Shown: one piece after another, positions 42,801 to 51,769 of the stretch
Position numbering within the stretch: position 1 is the first letter of the stretch
Layout of the letters: the number at the start of each line of letters is the position of its first letter
Origin: Nitzschia sp. DOCU1
Lineage: Eukaryota > Bacillariophyta > Bacillariophyceae > Bacillariales > Bacillariaceae
NCBI GenBank assembly: GCA_951394045.1
Contig: OX595998.1
Location: forward strand, 992,001-1,056,000
Direction: 5' to 3'
DNA length: 64,000 bases
Translations under genes and position numbers: made by a program
Notes under the pieces: model-generated
The model's database searches: none
Seen by the model: only the letters and a program-made list of their open reading frames with translations
Told to the model about the DNA's origin: nothing

Positions 42801-44499
42801 CCTTGTCTTGACAGATGGCATGATCCGTCGTTTATTGAGTGGAACCGACCGTGAGTCTCAGGGTAAATTGACGGTGGAGGAAAAACAGGTAGCGAGCGAG
42901 TTCTTCTACAACTACTTGATGCTGGATCCAACGACATTGGATAAATTCATCTTCTCTCCTGGAATGACCGATGGGATCGGGGATTCTGGTGTTCATCTGG
43001 ACACAATGAATGCCGTGGAGACTCTTCACGACCACAACAACTGGGGGATCTATTACCACGAGGACCTGGGACACTGTTTAACGGATGACTCAATAAAAAA
43101 ACTACGGTCTATTCAGATGAACACGACAAACAAGTTTTCTATCCATCTTTGTTACAGTCGCTTCATTATCATGAGCCAAGCGAGGAAGTTGATGAACAAG
43201 GACGCCAACGTCTACACTTTGGCAATGATGGAAGCTGGGGATCAAGACCATGAGTTGTCCTTGGGGTGGCTGGGGACTGCAAGGCATGAACGTTTCCTTC
43301 GGTACTTGAGAGACCCGCTCAATAGATACGACTTCAAAACGTGTTGTGGAATTGCAAGGGCGACTGTTGTCAAGGAAGGTTCGAACCGTGATCTATTTCT
43401 GGGAACAGCAGCTTATTGCTGGTTCCGCCTATTAGATCGTTACCCGACCCTGAAGTGGAGGCACTACGACGAGTACTGTGCCGTGGTCGCAAGAGAAGTC
43501 AACGGAATCATTTTGCTGGTGCAGGTGACGGAATTCTTCCTAGAGTCCGATGTGGGTCAACGAATGTTTCGGGAAGAGTTGGTTGAGAATGACCAAGCCG
43601 GGCGTCTATTTCGGGTATTCAGGGTCGCCATGATGCGGCATGACGACAAAAGGCGGAGCTTGGAAAAGCCGCGGGGCTCGGAGCAAAACCGGTGGGTCGT
43701 TTCGGGTTCAACGATATACAGGGGGGACCACGACATGGAGAAGGTGGTTGCCTTTGTTAGCTTCGTGACCGAACAGTTCAAAATTATTCGGCACTCCACT
43801 GACTTGGCCCAACAGGTTGGTGTCTGTGAAACTATCGTTGACAAGAGATTGCGGAAGGGATTGGTGGCGGACGGAATCTTCGACATGTCGGACGTTCGGG
43901 GAACTTTCCTTGTGCACCTGGCAGCTTTCATCCAGGCCATTCCTCCAACTTTTGCTTCTTGGGCTTCGATCAAGAAACCGGACGGAAAAATTTCGAGGAC
44001 TAAAGGAGCTGGCTGCTACCGCTTTGTTAATAACATCATGCGGGACGCCTATCCGTCACGGTATGCCGAGAATTTGAGCACCGAGCAAGTGCGGTCGGTG
44101 GTTGACGGGACTATTGGGGAGTTGATCAAATCGGGGCGGCAAGTGGATTATGCCTTCATTGACCAGAACGGTTGTCTGAATGCAAGGAGGATGTTTTCGA
44201 CAGATGGAACGGACAAACGGAAGAATGACCTGGTATTTTTCCACCCCGACGGGACAATGTTCCTGCCGATTCAATCGCACGTGTTATCCTGCATGAAGGA
44301 AAGTGGCCTTTCGCGACGAGCACTAAGATTCTTTGTCAAGGATAGGTGGTTCCCGTTGACAGACTACCGCGCTCCAGTGCCGCTTACTGGCCTCGATGAC
44401 TGCGCAACTCGTAGCAAGTCTTGGAGGTACGGCACTATGAGTGAATTCCGCCGAGAACTTTTGCTAGGGCAAGATGGAGAACTGAGCTCAGTTGTTTGA
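39802..44499 (+). CDS. 1565-aa transposon protein with acidic repeats and possible methyltransferase-like region
   Basis: Read from ATG at 39802; the frame opens at a TTG at 39742. A basic patch (ERKKKRRRRK) lies near residue 120. Residues about 194-425 are three copies of an acidic 73-aa repeat (PTIYSPDDDCAIDNN..., LAAMLESVDSEFYQRR...). Residues about 530-705 read like the late strands of a Rossmann methyltransferase: DVIWMPASYED, then FFNRFLPSLLPRLSPGGSIHLPATPHVFLGLIRSGLV. The SAM-binding loop is not evident, so this is weak. The remaining 860 residues are globular (for example YYHEDLGHCLTDD and GWLGTARHERFLRYLRDP) and unrecognised. Size and conservation of the open frame imply a needed function, perhaps a second large subunit of the transposition or modification machinery. 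Confidence 0.75.
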   Translation: MESGRPCLTSRNKLLFPCSINGPNFVQFSSPLYQAIAAFSWSDDEICKALTHLLGVGIVIRVRYHFVASVEGGLLFDVGLSDNIPQESIDSIPDEKWFPIFLDNYNHQLQQLNPPGERKKKRRRRKIAPKSQSESDYVSNLLLSGSLVTLQPTLLPPLVTPPSIVPPPLYHDGPEAHLPSITKLLESVEDEFDDPTIYSPDNDCTIDNNIAEVQPPTLAAMLESVDSEFYQCREENVVGDASIDGDAHVDHDSIEEKGDDYHSGDDDPTIYSSDDDCAIDNNIAEVQPPTLAAMLESVDSEFYQRREENVVDSEFYQRREENVVGDASIDGDAHIDHDSMEEKGDDYHSGDGDPTIYSPDDDCAIDNNITEVQPPTLAAMLESVDSEFYQRRDENVVGDASIDGDADHDSMGEKGGDYHSGDDGGVCNKCDDDDIFGDCEDNEEATTTSLFKLNYLMQRIKSNASSKRLLFLFMRQEEKMSSHTPAEIVATACKKSPSLLSLHRDMARVNCAKSFGFEVHTLSRQSTDHSDHVSFDVGLSVEHSASRKLPAAFTGYFQVCCDVIWMPASYEDQIYSSSFFNRFLPSLLPRLSPGGSIHLPATPHVFLGLIRSGLVKEGAGCLVQFLTPDLVAAENILAIVGEAYVTKGNLGKHPPSAYYLQPHYGLSFQQCRNICGGSADILAFHPGNYRRDPDQGEPRVVALVIKRRLPEKRLPGLRPREWVRLTQDNFDEESQQETAENDDDDWIEGVDGRGLPSRRVSNLAREKASSRQVFMKLMSLDQVGPCPDNWTHTVIIFPREISSQLSSPSVYSKLRLHQPLSMKSFFREEMVAVQKGPCQLVMSFGLRVAPHGVLGTAGLRALAQKLKFEIKFLSNVVDHRYDPALPYQPVVVNTTEGAAGYDRSLPLVEIGFPRECFGLDLLSTFRRICEMGYEKGFLDLIVEYGTKDSRGPFVTCHMGPAVQDANGWIRNNDVSVAIPGLYASTARAPRAFREWKRLLNLVLTDGMIRRLLSGTDRESQGKLTVEEKQVASEFFYNYLMLDPTTLDKFIFSPGMTDGIGDSGVHLDTMNAVETLHDHNNWGIYYHEDLGHCLTDDSIKKLRSIQMNTTNKFSIHLCYSRFIIMSQARKLMNKDANVYTLAMMEAGDQDHELSLGWLGTARHERFLRYLRDPLNRYDFKTCCGIARATVVKEGSNRDLFLGTAAYCWFRLLDRYPTLKWRHYDEYCAVVAREVNGIILLVQVTEFFLESDVGQRMFREELVENDQAGRLFRVFRVAMMRHDDKRRSLEKPRGSEQNRWVVSGSTIYRGDHDMEKVVAFVSFVTEQFKIIRHSTDLAQQVGVCETIVDKRLRKGLVADGIFDMSDVRGTFLVHLAAFIQAIPPTFASWASIKKPDGKISRTKGAGCYRFVNNIMRDAYPSRYAENLSTEQVRSVVDGTIGELIKSGRQVDYAFIDQNGCLNARRMFSTDGTDKRKNDLVFFHPDGTMFLPIQSHVLSCMKESGLSRRALRFFVKDRWFPLTDYRAPVPLTGLDDCATRSKSWRYGTMSEFRRELLLGQDGELSSVV
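40381..41070 (+). repeat. In-frame coding repeat, 219-bp period
   Basis: Units begin at 40381, 40600 and 40858 with GACCCAACAATTTACTC. The first period is 219 bp (73 codons). The second unit carries an extra 39-bp internal duplication (DSEFYQRREENVV), giving 258 bp. The frame is kept throughout. Confidence 0.9.
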
Positions 44500-44559
44500 T
44501 GATGCATCGATGTTTGTGAACACAGAATAACTCTAGGAAAGTTCATGTAGAAACAAAAG

Positions 44560-45062
44560 TTGTCTTACAGGCGAAAGGCGGACTAGAGGATACAACGCAA
44601 GACCTCACCCAAAAAGGACGACCTAGAGCTACAGGGGCCATATCGCTGTCCCAGCGAAAGGCGGACTAGAGGATACAACGCAACACCTCACCCAAAAAGG
44701 ACGATCTATAGCTACAGCGGGAGACCTCACGCAAAAAGACGGACTAGAAGATACAACGCAACACCTCACCCAAAAAGGACGATCTAAAGCTACAGCGGGA
44801 GACCCCACGCAAAAAGACGGACTAGACGATACAACGCCAGTTCCCACGCAAAAAGGACGATCTAAAGCTACAGCGGGAGCCCCCACGCAAAAAGGCGGAC
44901 TAGACGATACAACGCCAGTTCCCACGCAAAAAGGACGATCTAAAGCTACAGTTGCCTGTCACCGCTGTCCCAGCGCAAAAAGGACGACCTAGAGCTACAA
45001 CGACCTAGAGCTACAGCGGCCGTGTCGCTGTTTCACCAAAAGGCAGGCTGTAGGATACAACG
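44560..45062 (+). repeat. Central tandem array between convergent transposon genes
   Basis: About five units of 78 bp, each made of two related 39-bp halves: one with AAAAAGGCGGACTAGACGATACAAC-like and one with AAAAAGGACGATCTAAAGCTACAG-like text. Copies are less uniform than in the promoter arrays. The core AAAAAGGC...TAGAGG.TACA.CG resembles part of the right-array unit, so the arrays may share an origin. It sits between two stop codons (44499 and 45134), where a terminator or 3' UTR element would lie. Confidence 0.8.
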
Positions 45063-45133
45063 TGGCCCCTTACTTGGCTTAATAGTTGAGCTAGTAACTT
45101 GGAAAGGTACAATAGTTTTAGAGTAAAGAATCG

Positions 45134-48100
45134 CTACCACGGAGAGTCCATAGTACGGGAGTATGTGTGTGCCCAGTAGCTTTTGCGGTCTCTTACGTAT
45201 ACTATATTCTTGGATTGTGTAGATGTTTTGCCAGCTGAAAGGTCTATATATGACCGCAATTGAGAAAACTCTTGCACAACCAAAATTCGTCGTTTAATCT
45301 GAGATGGGTGGCAAAGCCTGATCACAGGTCGCAGAATTTGCCTTGGCAAAGATTGGCCATCGTCACGAACATTTAGGTCGTCATCTAGCAGAGGCGGCTG
45401 TATAGTACACTGCCCGTATTCGAGATCCCAAGTTTCGGTCAAGGCAGTTTCAGTTGCTGAGTCTTCGACTGTTGAGTGAATGATACACTGTACCTTAGGA
45501 TTGTCGATTGTGTGTTCCTCTTTTAGGGGATCATACCCTGGATTGCAAATAATTCCAAGCAACCGAACAGGAAACCAACCGGCGGGCGTGGTTCCTTCGT
45601 ATTTTCCAGAAATGTTTTTGTGTGGGGGGAAAGGGTGACCCGGCTCGTTAAAATCCACCAGCACCCAGTCGTACCACTGTTTCCCCCGGTAGAATGGATG
45701 GCATCTGAGCCTACGGTACTCGCCATCTCTGTCGTCCACCACGTACAACTCTGTGTAGCCTTCAACCCATCCGTCGTCAAAGAAGGATAGTATACTTTCG
45801 ACCACGAGTTGAGGCATCTCCATTGAAACATTGCTTTTCTGTCGACCGCTCCAGATGCACTGCTTCAACTCGTTGTTGGACACCTCAAGCCCCCACTGCA
45901 CTTGGCTCTGGAATATCTTGAAGCCAAGTCCTTCCAGTGCAACTTGCGTGAGTTTTGGTAGCTCGGAGGTTGTGTCCTCCAACTCGCCCTCACTATCCTG
46001 TTCATCGGAAACATCGAGGTAATCAAGGAGAGTCGTTTCGTACACACGGTCAGCTATGGTCTCGCTGAAGTCATGACGATTGTCATGGGCAACCTGTGAA
46101 GTTTTGCTTGGATTTTTTCCATAAAATTTTAGCATCCTTTCCCCCCAATCGGCAATGTACTGATATGGGAACCCGAACATTGTCATGTTCCTGGGCATGT
46201 GCAGCAGCTCGTGAAACTTTTGAGTGGCCCACCCGCTACCGGCCCGGCGGGGAAACCTCTCTAGGATCATTTTCTGTAGATGCCCAATACGAAGCCGCAG
46301 TAGCATTTCTTTTGTTGAATCCCAGTTCAAAATGTTCCCAGGGTCCACTGCCAAACGCGGATTACGACCATTGGTGGCAAATGCATGAAGCATTAGTATC
46401 TCCTCAAATAGTTCTATCACCTGCTCAACTGTCACCTCCACCAGCGGCGGCAATTCGACCACATCTCCCCTGTTGTCTAACTTGGTCCGCTTGGCGGCAG
46501 CATCACCCTCTCTCGCGCGTTGTGCCAACTCCCTAGCACGGGAGCGGGTAAGACACTGCTCCATCAAAGAAGAGCCACGTTGCGTGCGAAGTAAAACAAC
46601 AGACATCAAAAGAGTCCCCACCCACTCCCTGGCAGATAACAAGGTGACAGATGTGATGCCATTGGAGAAGTAGATTCTTGGAAATGACTTCTTCTCCCCC
46701 GACGTTGTCGCACCGAATATATGAGATGCCTCTATGTCCAGTCGGGCGCACTCACTCGCAGAAAGGGGGGAAATCAGAAGGGAAAACATGGTCTTCATTA
46801 TCGTCATGAAGATATGCATCAAGTCATGTGGTAAGGGCAACGATGCCTGTCCCCCAATATCTACATCCCATAGACTACAATGACAAACGTGAGTGCAGAG
46901 ATGAGCCAACGTGTCTCTCGCTGCCGACACCTGCTCTCTTGTTGAATCCGGCGACAAAACTGCCTCCACGTGTGGCTTGACATCGTTGATTGTTACCTCA
47001 TGGCATTCTACGCCCGCCACTCCTGCGTTGGCCGAGGTAATGTCGCAGAAGCGTGATAATCTGGTTGAATGCTGATGCGAGGAATATCGACAAGCTTCAC
47101 AGTCCATTGCCTTGGCATCCCCACAGATGAAGGCAATTGGCATTCTAAGATAAACAAGACGAGCCTCATTTCCAATTAGAACAACTGTTGGTTCCTGGTG
47201 GAGCTCTTGTTGTACCTGCTGAATCTCTTCCAGGATCTTTGCCTGGCAAAGGTGGAAGTTTCTGACAGTGCGACCCTTTCCCTCTCGTGGGATGTTTTCT
47301 GCCCTCTTTTGTGCTTTGGTCCTTTTGTCGAAGTTGGGTATATAACCAATGGTCCGAATATACTTGCGACGATACCGCAGGTGGTGTTTCAAGATCCCAA
47401 AGGCAAGTAAGACTGGTGTCACGGATTGACGCTGGTTCAAGCTTGTGCCAATCTCGTCCCAGTAGATGATAATGGGGATGACCAGATCGAGTCCTGGGTG
47501 AAGAGATTCGCTCTGAATGTAGTCCTGCATGGCCTTCCCGGACAACACTTCGCCTGGCTGGGATTCAGCCAGGTTGACTTGGTTCCACCGATCAGCTGGG
47601 TTGACGACCAGGTTCCCTAGATTAGACATCGTTTTGAAATCCCGCAAAAGCAAGTTGACTGCATCCCTAACTGAGAACACTGTGATGTTGGTCGACTGTC
47701 GTGGGTGTCGGTTGTGTGACATGTCCTGTGGTCGGGACGACTCTATGGCGATTGGTACAGTCACAGGGTGCCTCATTGGGGACAGTTTGCAGAACTTGGA
47801 ATATAGAGATGTCGAGGAGTATGAAAGGAAAGCATCCGAGGAGAGGTCAACCCCTGCCGCGACCCCCTTCCTTAGCTCGCTCATCAATTGATCAAAGAAA
47901 TAGCGGGGTACACCAGGATGGCGGCATATACGGTACAACCGAAGTAGTAGTCTCTCTTCGGGAGTTCCCAAGTACGATATGTTGTTAGATTGTTCCCGCA
48001 GATCCTGTAAAGATAGTGTCGATGTAGGAGCGCTCAAAACCTGGAGTTCGGAGGTAGTCAACTGGCGTGAAACAAGGTTCAAAACGGATTGTCCAGGGGT

Positions 48101-48664
48101 CACTTGTGGGTGTGGTCGAACTACACACTCATCGTGCATCATGGGTGCAGATAACATTGGCTGCCCCCTTGTTGTAGAGAGGGGTGATGGGGAAGAGACT
48201 GGCGGTTGGTCGTTTGTCTGGAATATGACATACGAGCCCGACTCTAGAGCCGAGACGTCATCATCACGGATACCTAACAAATCAGCTTCTGGAGGTGCAG
48301 GAGGAGTGTGTAGAGAAAGTAGTTGTCGGGACGCTCTCGTCGACCTTCGAGTTTGGGAGGCATCCGCTGGGGCAGAATTAGAGGGTAGGTGCTGGTGTCG
48401 GTGGGTCCGTCGTACGGCCGCTGAGGCTGGAGAAGTTGGCGGTAAAGGTGATGTGCGTGGGTAGACATAAAGAATCGGGGGTGGGGCGTTTGTTGATCGG
48501 AGAACTCTCAAAGGACGACCGTTTGAGGAAGAGTCATCGTCCGAATTGGCGTGCAGAAAAGAAGGGGACTCATCCACACTTCCATCATCCTGCGGCGGTT
48601 GCGTGACAGAGGAAACACGGAGTCGTGTTCTATTCAAGGTTGCGTTGGACGGATTTCGGGGCAT
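45134..48664 (-). CDS. DDE transposase of CACTA/KDZ type
   Basis: A single exon encodes 1176 aa from ATG at 48664. The first 200 residues are disordered and rich in Ser, Pro and Arg. The catalytic core begins near residue 390 with LDLVIPIIIYWDEIGTS (Asp403). It continues with AFICGDAKAMDCEACRYSS (Asp516 and a Cys knuckle), LPLPHDLMHIF, and GWATQKFHELLHMPRNM...ADWGERMLKFYGKNPSKTSQ (Glu842). This layout (first Asp, GDAK with cysteines, HDLLH-like motif, late Glu) is that of the CACTA/Plavaka/KDZ transposases, seen in many unnamed diatom proteins. It would cut and rejoin the element's ends in the nucleus. The C-terminal 250 residues are unassigned. The gene is convergent with the 1565-aa gene. 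Confidence 0.82.
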   Translation of the reverse strand: MPRNPSNATLNRTRLRVSSVTQPPQDDGSVDESPSFLHANSDDDSSSNGRPLRVLRSTNAPPPILYVYPRTSPLPPTSPASAAVRRTHRHQHLPSNSAPADASQTRRSTRASRQLLSLHTPPAPPEADLLGIRDDDVSALESGSYVIFQTNDQPPVSSPSPLSTTRGQPMLSAPMMHDECVVRPHPQVTPGQSVLNLVSRQLTTSELQVLSAPTSTLSLQDLREQSNNISYLGTPEERLLLRLYRICRHPGVPRYFFDQLMSELRKGVAAGVDLSSDAFLSYSSTSLYSKFCKLSPMRHPVTVPIAIESSRPQDMSHNRHPRQSTNITVFSVRDAVNLLLRDFKTMSNLGNLVVNPADRWNQVNLAESQPGEVLSGKAMQDYIQSESLHPGLDLVIPIIIYWDEIGTSLNQRQSVTPVLLAFGILKHHLRYRRKYIRTIGYIPNFDKRTKAQKRAENIPREGKGRTVRNFHLCQAKILEEIQQVQQELHQEPTVVLIGNEARLVYLRMPIAFICGDAKAMDCEACRYSSHQHSTRLSRFCDITSANAGVAGVECHEVTINDVKPHVEAVLSPDSTREQVSAARDTLAHLCTHVCHCSLWDVDIGGQASLPLPHDLMHIFMTIMKTMFSLLISPLSASECARLDIEASHIFGATTSGEKKSFPRIYFSNGITSVTLLSAREWVGTLLMSVVLLRTQRGSSLMEQCLTRSRARELAQRAREGDAAAKRTKLDNRGDVVELPPLVEVTVEQVIELFEEILMLHAFATNGRNPRLAVDPGNILNWDSTKEMLLRLRIGHLQKMILERFPRRAGSGWATQKFHELLHMPRNMTMFGFPYQYIADWGERMLKFYGKNPSKTSQVAHDNRHDFSETIADRVYETTLLDYLDVSDEQDSEGELEDTTSELPKLTQVALEGLGFKIFQSQVQWGLEVSNNELKQCIWSGRQKSNVSMEMPQLVVESILSFFDDGWVEGYTELYVVDDRDGEYRRLRCHPFYRGKQWYDWVLVDFNEPGHPFPPHKNISGKYEGTTPAGWFPVRLLGIICNPGYDPLKEEHTIDNPKVQCIIHSTVEDSATETALTETWDLEYGQCTIQPPLLDDDLNVRDDGQSLPRQILRPVIRLCHPSQIKRRILVVQEFSQLRSYIDLSAGKTSTQSKNIVYVRDRKSYWAHTYSRTMDSPW

Positions 48665-48841
48665 TGATGAACTGGGAGTGCGGATGTAAGCAACGACTCG
48701 AAGATAAGGGATGGAAACAAAGTAAAAGAAAACAGAGGGGAGAATGTTTCTGAGCTGTGTGGCAGTGGTCGTTGGAGGTGGTAGGGCGGTTACCTTTTGT
48801 GAGACTTCTCTGAAGGGTGACTCGGCTGGCGTTTCCTTAAT

Positions 48842-49755
48842 GAAACGAACGGTTAAAAAGGCCGCATAGAGGGTACAGCGGGAGAATGCTGTACAATCGA
48901 GGCGTTTCCTTAACGAAACAAACGGTTAAAAAGGCCACATAGAGGGTACAGCGGGAGAATGCTGTACAATCGAGGCGTTTCCTTAACGAAACGAACGGTT
49001 AAAAAGGCCGCATAGAGGGTACAGCGGGAGAATGCTGTACAATCGAGGCGTTTCCTTAACGAAACGAACGGTTAAAAAGGCCGCATAGAGGGTACAGCGG
49101 GAGAATGCTGTACAATCGAGGCGTTTCCTTAACGAAACGAACGGTTAAAAAGGCCACATAGAGGGTACAGCGGGAGAATGCTGTACAATCGAGGCGTTTC
49201 CTTAACAAAACGAACGGTTAAAAAGGCCACATAGAGGGTACAGCGGGAGAATGCTGTACAATCGAGGCGTTTCCTTAACGAAACGAACGGTTAAAAAGGC
49301 CGCATAGAGGGTACAGCGGGAGAATGCTGTACAATCAAGGCGTTTCCTTAACGAAACGAACGGTTAAAAAGGCCACATAGAGGGTACAGCGGGAGAATGC
49401 TGTACAATCGAGGCGTTTCCTTAACGAAACGAACGGTTAAAAAGGCCGCATAGAGGGTACAGCGGGAGAATGCTGTACAATCGAGGCGTTTCCTTAACGA
49501 AACGAACGGTTAAAAAGGCCGCATAGAGGGTACAGCGGGAGAATGCTGTACAATCGAGGCGTTTCCTTAACGAAACGAACGGTTAAAAAGGCCACATAGA
49601 GGGTACAGCGGGAGAATGCTGTACAATCGAGGCGTTTCCTTAACGAAACGAACGGTTAAAAAGGCCGCATAGAGGGTACAGCGGGAGAATGCTGTACAAT
49701 CGGGGCGTTTCCTTAACGAAACGAACGGTTAAAAAGGCCGCATAGAGGGTACAGT
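48842..49755 (+). repeat. Right 73-bp tandem array in a divergent promoter
   Basis: Twelve full 73-bp units from 48842, plus the first part of a thirteenth (from 49718). Each unit has two dyads: GTACAGC-N8-GCTGTAC, and TTAAC-N10-GTTAA. Units are nearly identical, with a few single-base variants such as GGCCGCATAG versus GGCCACATAG. The reverse complement aligns to the left array over its whole unit length. The array separates the transposase start from the three-exon gene start. Confidence 0.97.
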
Positions 49756-49997
49756 GCGGTTATCGCCAGGATGAAAAGTTTGAAGAGGGAGCGGCGGCGG
49801 GTTGATTTTTGAACACAGGGAGCATTATCACCACACATAAAATGGGCGTGCCAGCGTCTGTAAGTGAGAGAGTTTGAACAGGAGACAAGAGAGGATGACG
49901 AGTGCGTGGTTTAAAAAGATTAGATGGTCGTCCTCGCAACAACCTCGGCGGTATCAAGAGTAGATGTTGCCACAAAGTAAGGCAAGGTATAGCGATC

Positions 49998-51314
49998 ATG
50001 ACAAGTGGGGCGGGTGCTGTACAGGAGAATGCTGTTGCAGCTGGGAGTGGCAGCAGCGGAGGAGCGTTCGATGTGGAAAGTTTCTTAGGCAGGTTGCCAC
50101 CTGAACAAAGAAGTCAATTAAGGAGAGCCTTAGCTGGAGGTATTGGAAATGCCACCAGCCAGGGGGGGGCGCCTGTGGGAGAAGTTGGCTTGGCGATGGG
50201 TGGTGTGGTTAGTACAACCTCGTCTATAACCGTATGTGAGAGGGACGACGCTAAACTCTTTACAGATCAGATGAAGAAGGTGTTCCGGCAGGTGAAGTTC
50301 ATTGATGATCGTGGTCTGCAACACGGCAAGTTGTTTTACGAGAAGGTGGTGGAGGCGATGGGGGGTGCGGTGGTAGGTACCGATGAGTGGTACAAGAAGA
50401 AGGGAGGTCTGAGAGCCAGGGCTTCTGCCAAGATAGTGGATCTGAGAGGAAATGTAACAAATCGACTAAAAGAGGCATTTTTAGGTAAGAGATGGCAAGT
50501 GGCCGAGTTGTGTTGCATTGGCCTTTGGAACTAACAAGCTTGGTGGAGGCAGCTCATTACCGTGTAAAAGAAGCAGAAGTTAGTAACGTTGATGCGGAAA
50601 ACAGTACAGAGGGGGATGTGGAGATGTTTGTGCCAAGTGAGTTGTGGGAGACTAGAAAGAATCCAACCCTGTTCAAGGTCATGTGCAGGCAGTATTTCCC
50701 TGCGGTGGTTTTTGGGAGAAAGGGCTCTTATGGCAGAAGAATGGCGAACGACCTGGTGAGCCAGGTATTGAACCCATCAGATGAGGCCTTTGTTTATCTC
50801 GTTTTGGAGAACAACTATGAGTACTGGAAGACCTTAGGGAGGGAAATGTAAGTTTGAATTGTGGATTGTGTCTGGTTGTAACTAAGAGAAGAATTGATGT
50901 AACTAACAACGTGACTGTGTTTTGTTAATTGGTAGGATTGATAGTGGAAAGGTTCAGTCTATGAGTATGAAGGAACGTGCCGTGCAGCCAAAATATACCC
51001 ATGCAAGGAATAGCAACAACATGAGTTGGAATCGTGCTGGAAAAGTGCGTTATGTGGAGTTTCTAAAAATGGTGATCAAGGATAGGAACAGGGCTGATGC
51101 CAAGGATTTGGAGTTAGAGGTTCGACAAGAGTGGCGGGATGCTAATGGAGGCAGGCGCAGGAGAGATAATCTGCAGGGGGAGCAGGAAGAAGAGATGTTA
51201 TCAATTCCAATAGTGGATGACGATGGGAATCCAGTAGACGTTGAGGTAATGGGGGAGCCATTGGTTGGAGCAGAGGAAGATGCATTGGAAAGGGCAGGCG
51301 TAATGGCTGTTTAG
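49998..51314 (+). CDS. Unknown 386-aa transposon protein, three exons
   Basis: Model: exons 49998-50484, 50553-50847 and 50936-51314, introns of 68 and 88 bp (donors GTAAGA and GTAAGT, CTAAC branch-like sites). The three exons add up to an exact reading frame. The start is low-complexity Gly/Ala/Ser. The middle is a folded domain (DAKLFTDQMKKVFRQVKFIDDRGLQHGKLFYEKVVEAMGG). A region with WETRKNPTLFKVMCRQYFP and NNYEYWKTLGREM follows, then SWNRAGKVRYVEFLKMVIKDR and an acidic tail. No family is recognised. Its position across the array from the transposase suggests a DNA-binding accessory or regulatory factor. The first intron acceptor was chosen to preserve frame. Confidence 0.6.
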
Positions 51315-51769
51315 AGTAACTGTTAGAAATGTTGAGGAAATTCATTAATGGACTGGGAATTTCTAATTGGGGTAGGGCGTAGTGAGTGACAGGGAGAGTA
51401 TAAAGAGGGAATGGCATTTGGTTGATGTGAACCCATTTGGAACTGGTAAGGGGATGGGGTAATGGTAGTGGGGGGCGGTAGTATGGGAGTAGAGTGCCAT
51501 TGAAAATGAAAAGTGTTGTGAGAAATGGTAAGGTAGTTCATAAGTTGTATTGTGGATTAGAGAGGGGTAAGGGTTGCCCAATGGAAGGACGGTATAAGAA
51601 TGGTTATTGCCATTTTTGAATGGTGTGCAAAATAGTGAATGGTGTGGCAGTTAGATAGGGGGGTGGGCCATAACTGCTGGTTAAGGGGTTAAGTAAGATT
51701 TGGGGGGATAATAATGGGTTCGGAGACCTCCCCACGGTGATGGCTATTTTGGGGGGTCCCGGGCATAGA
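51315..51769. other. Right subterminal region of the DNA transposon
   Basis: 455 bp, G-rich on this strand with repeated GGGG- and GAATGG-type words, mirroring the C-rich left subterminal region. No gene is seen. Probably contains transposase binding sites and the 3' UTR of the three-exon gene. Confidence 0.55.

Noticed and set aside
44629..44925. 98-aa minus-strand open frame with repeated RPFWVRCCVVSSSP text
   Set aside because: It is a read-through of the central tandem array; the protein repeats only mirror the DNA repeats.
48842..49755. CRISPR array
   Set aside because: Units are contiguous 73-bp tandem copies with no variable spacers, in a eukaryotic transposon promoter.
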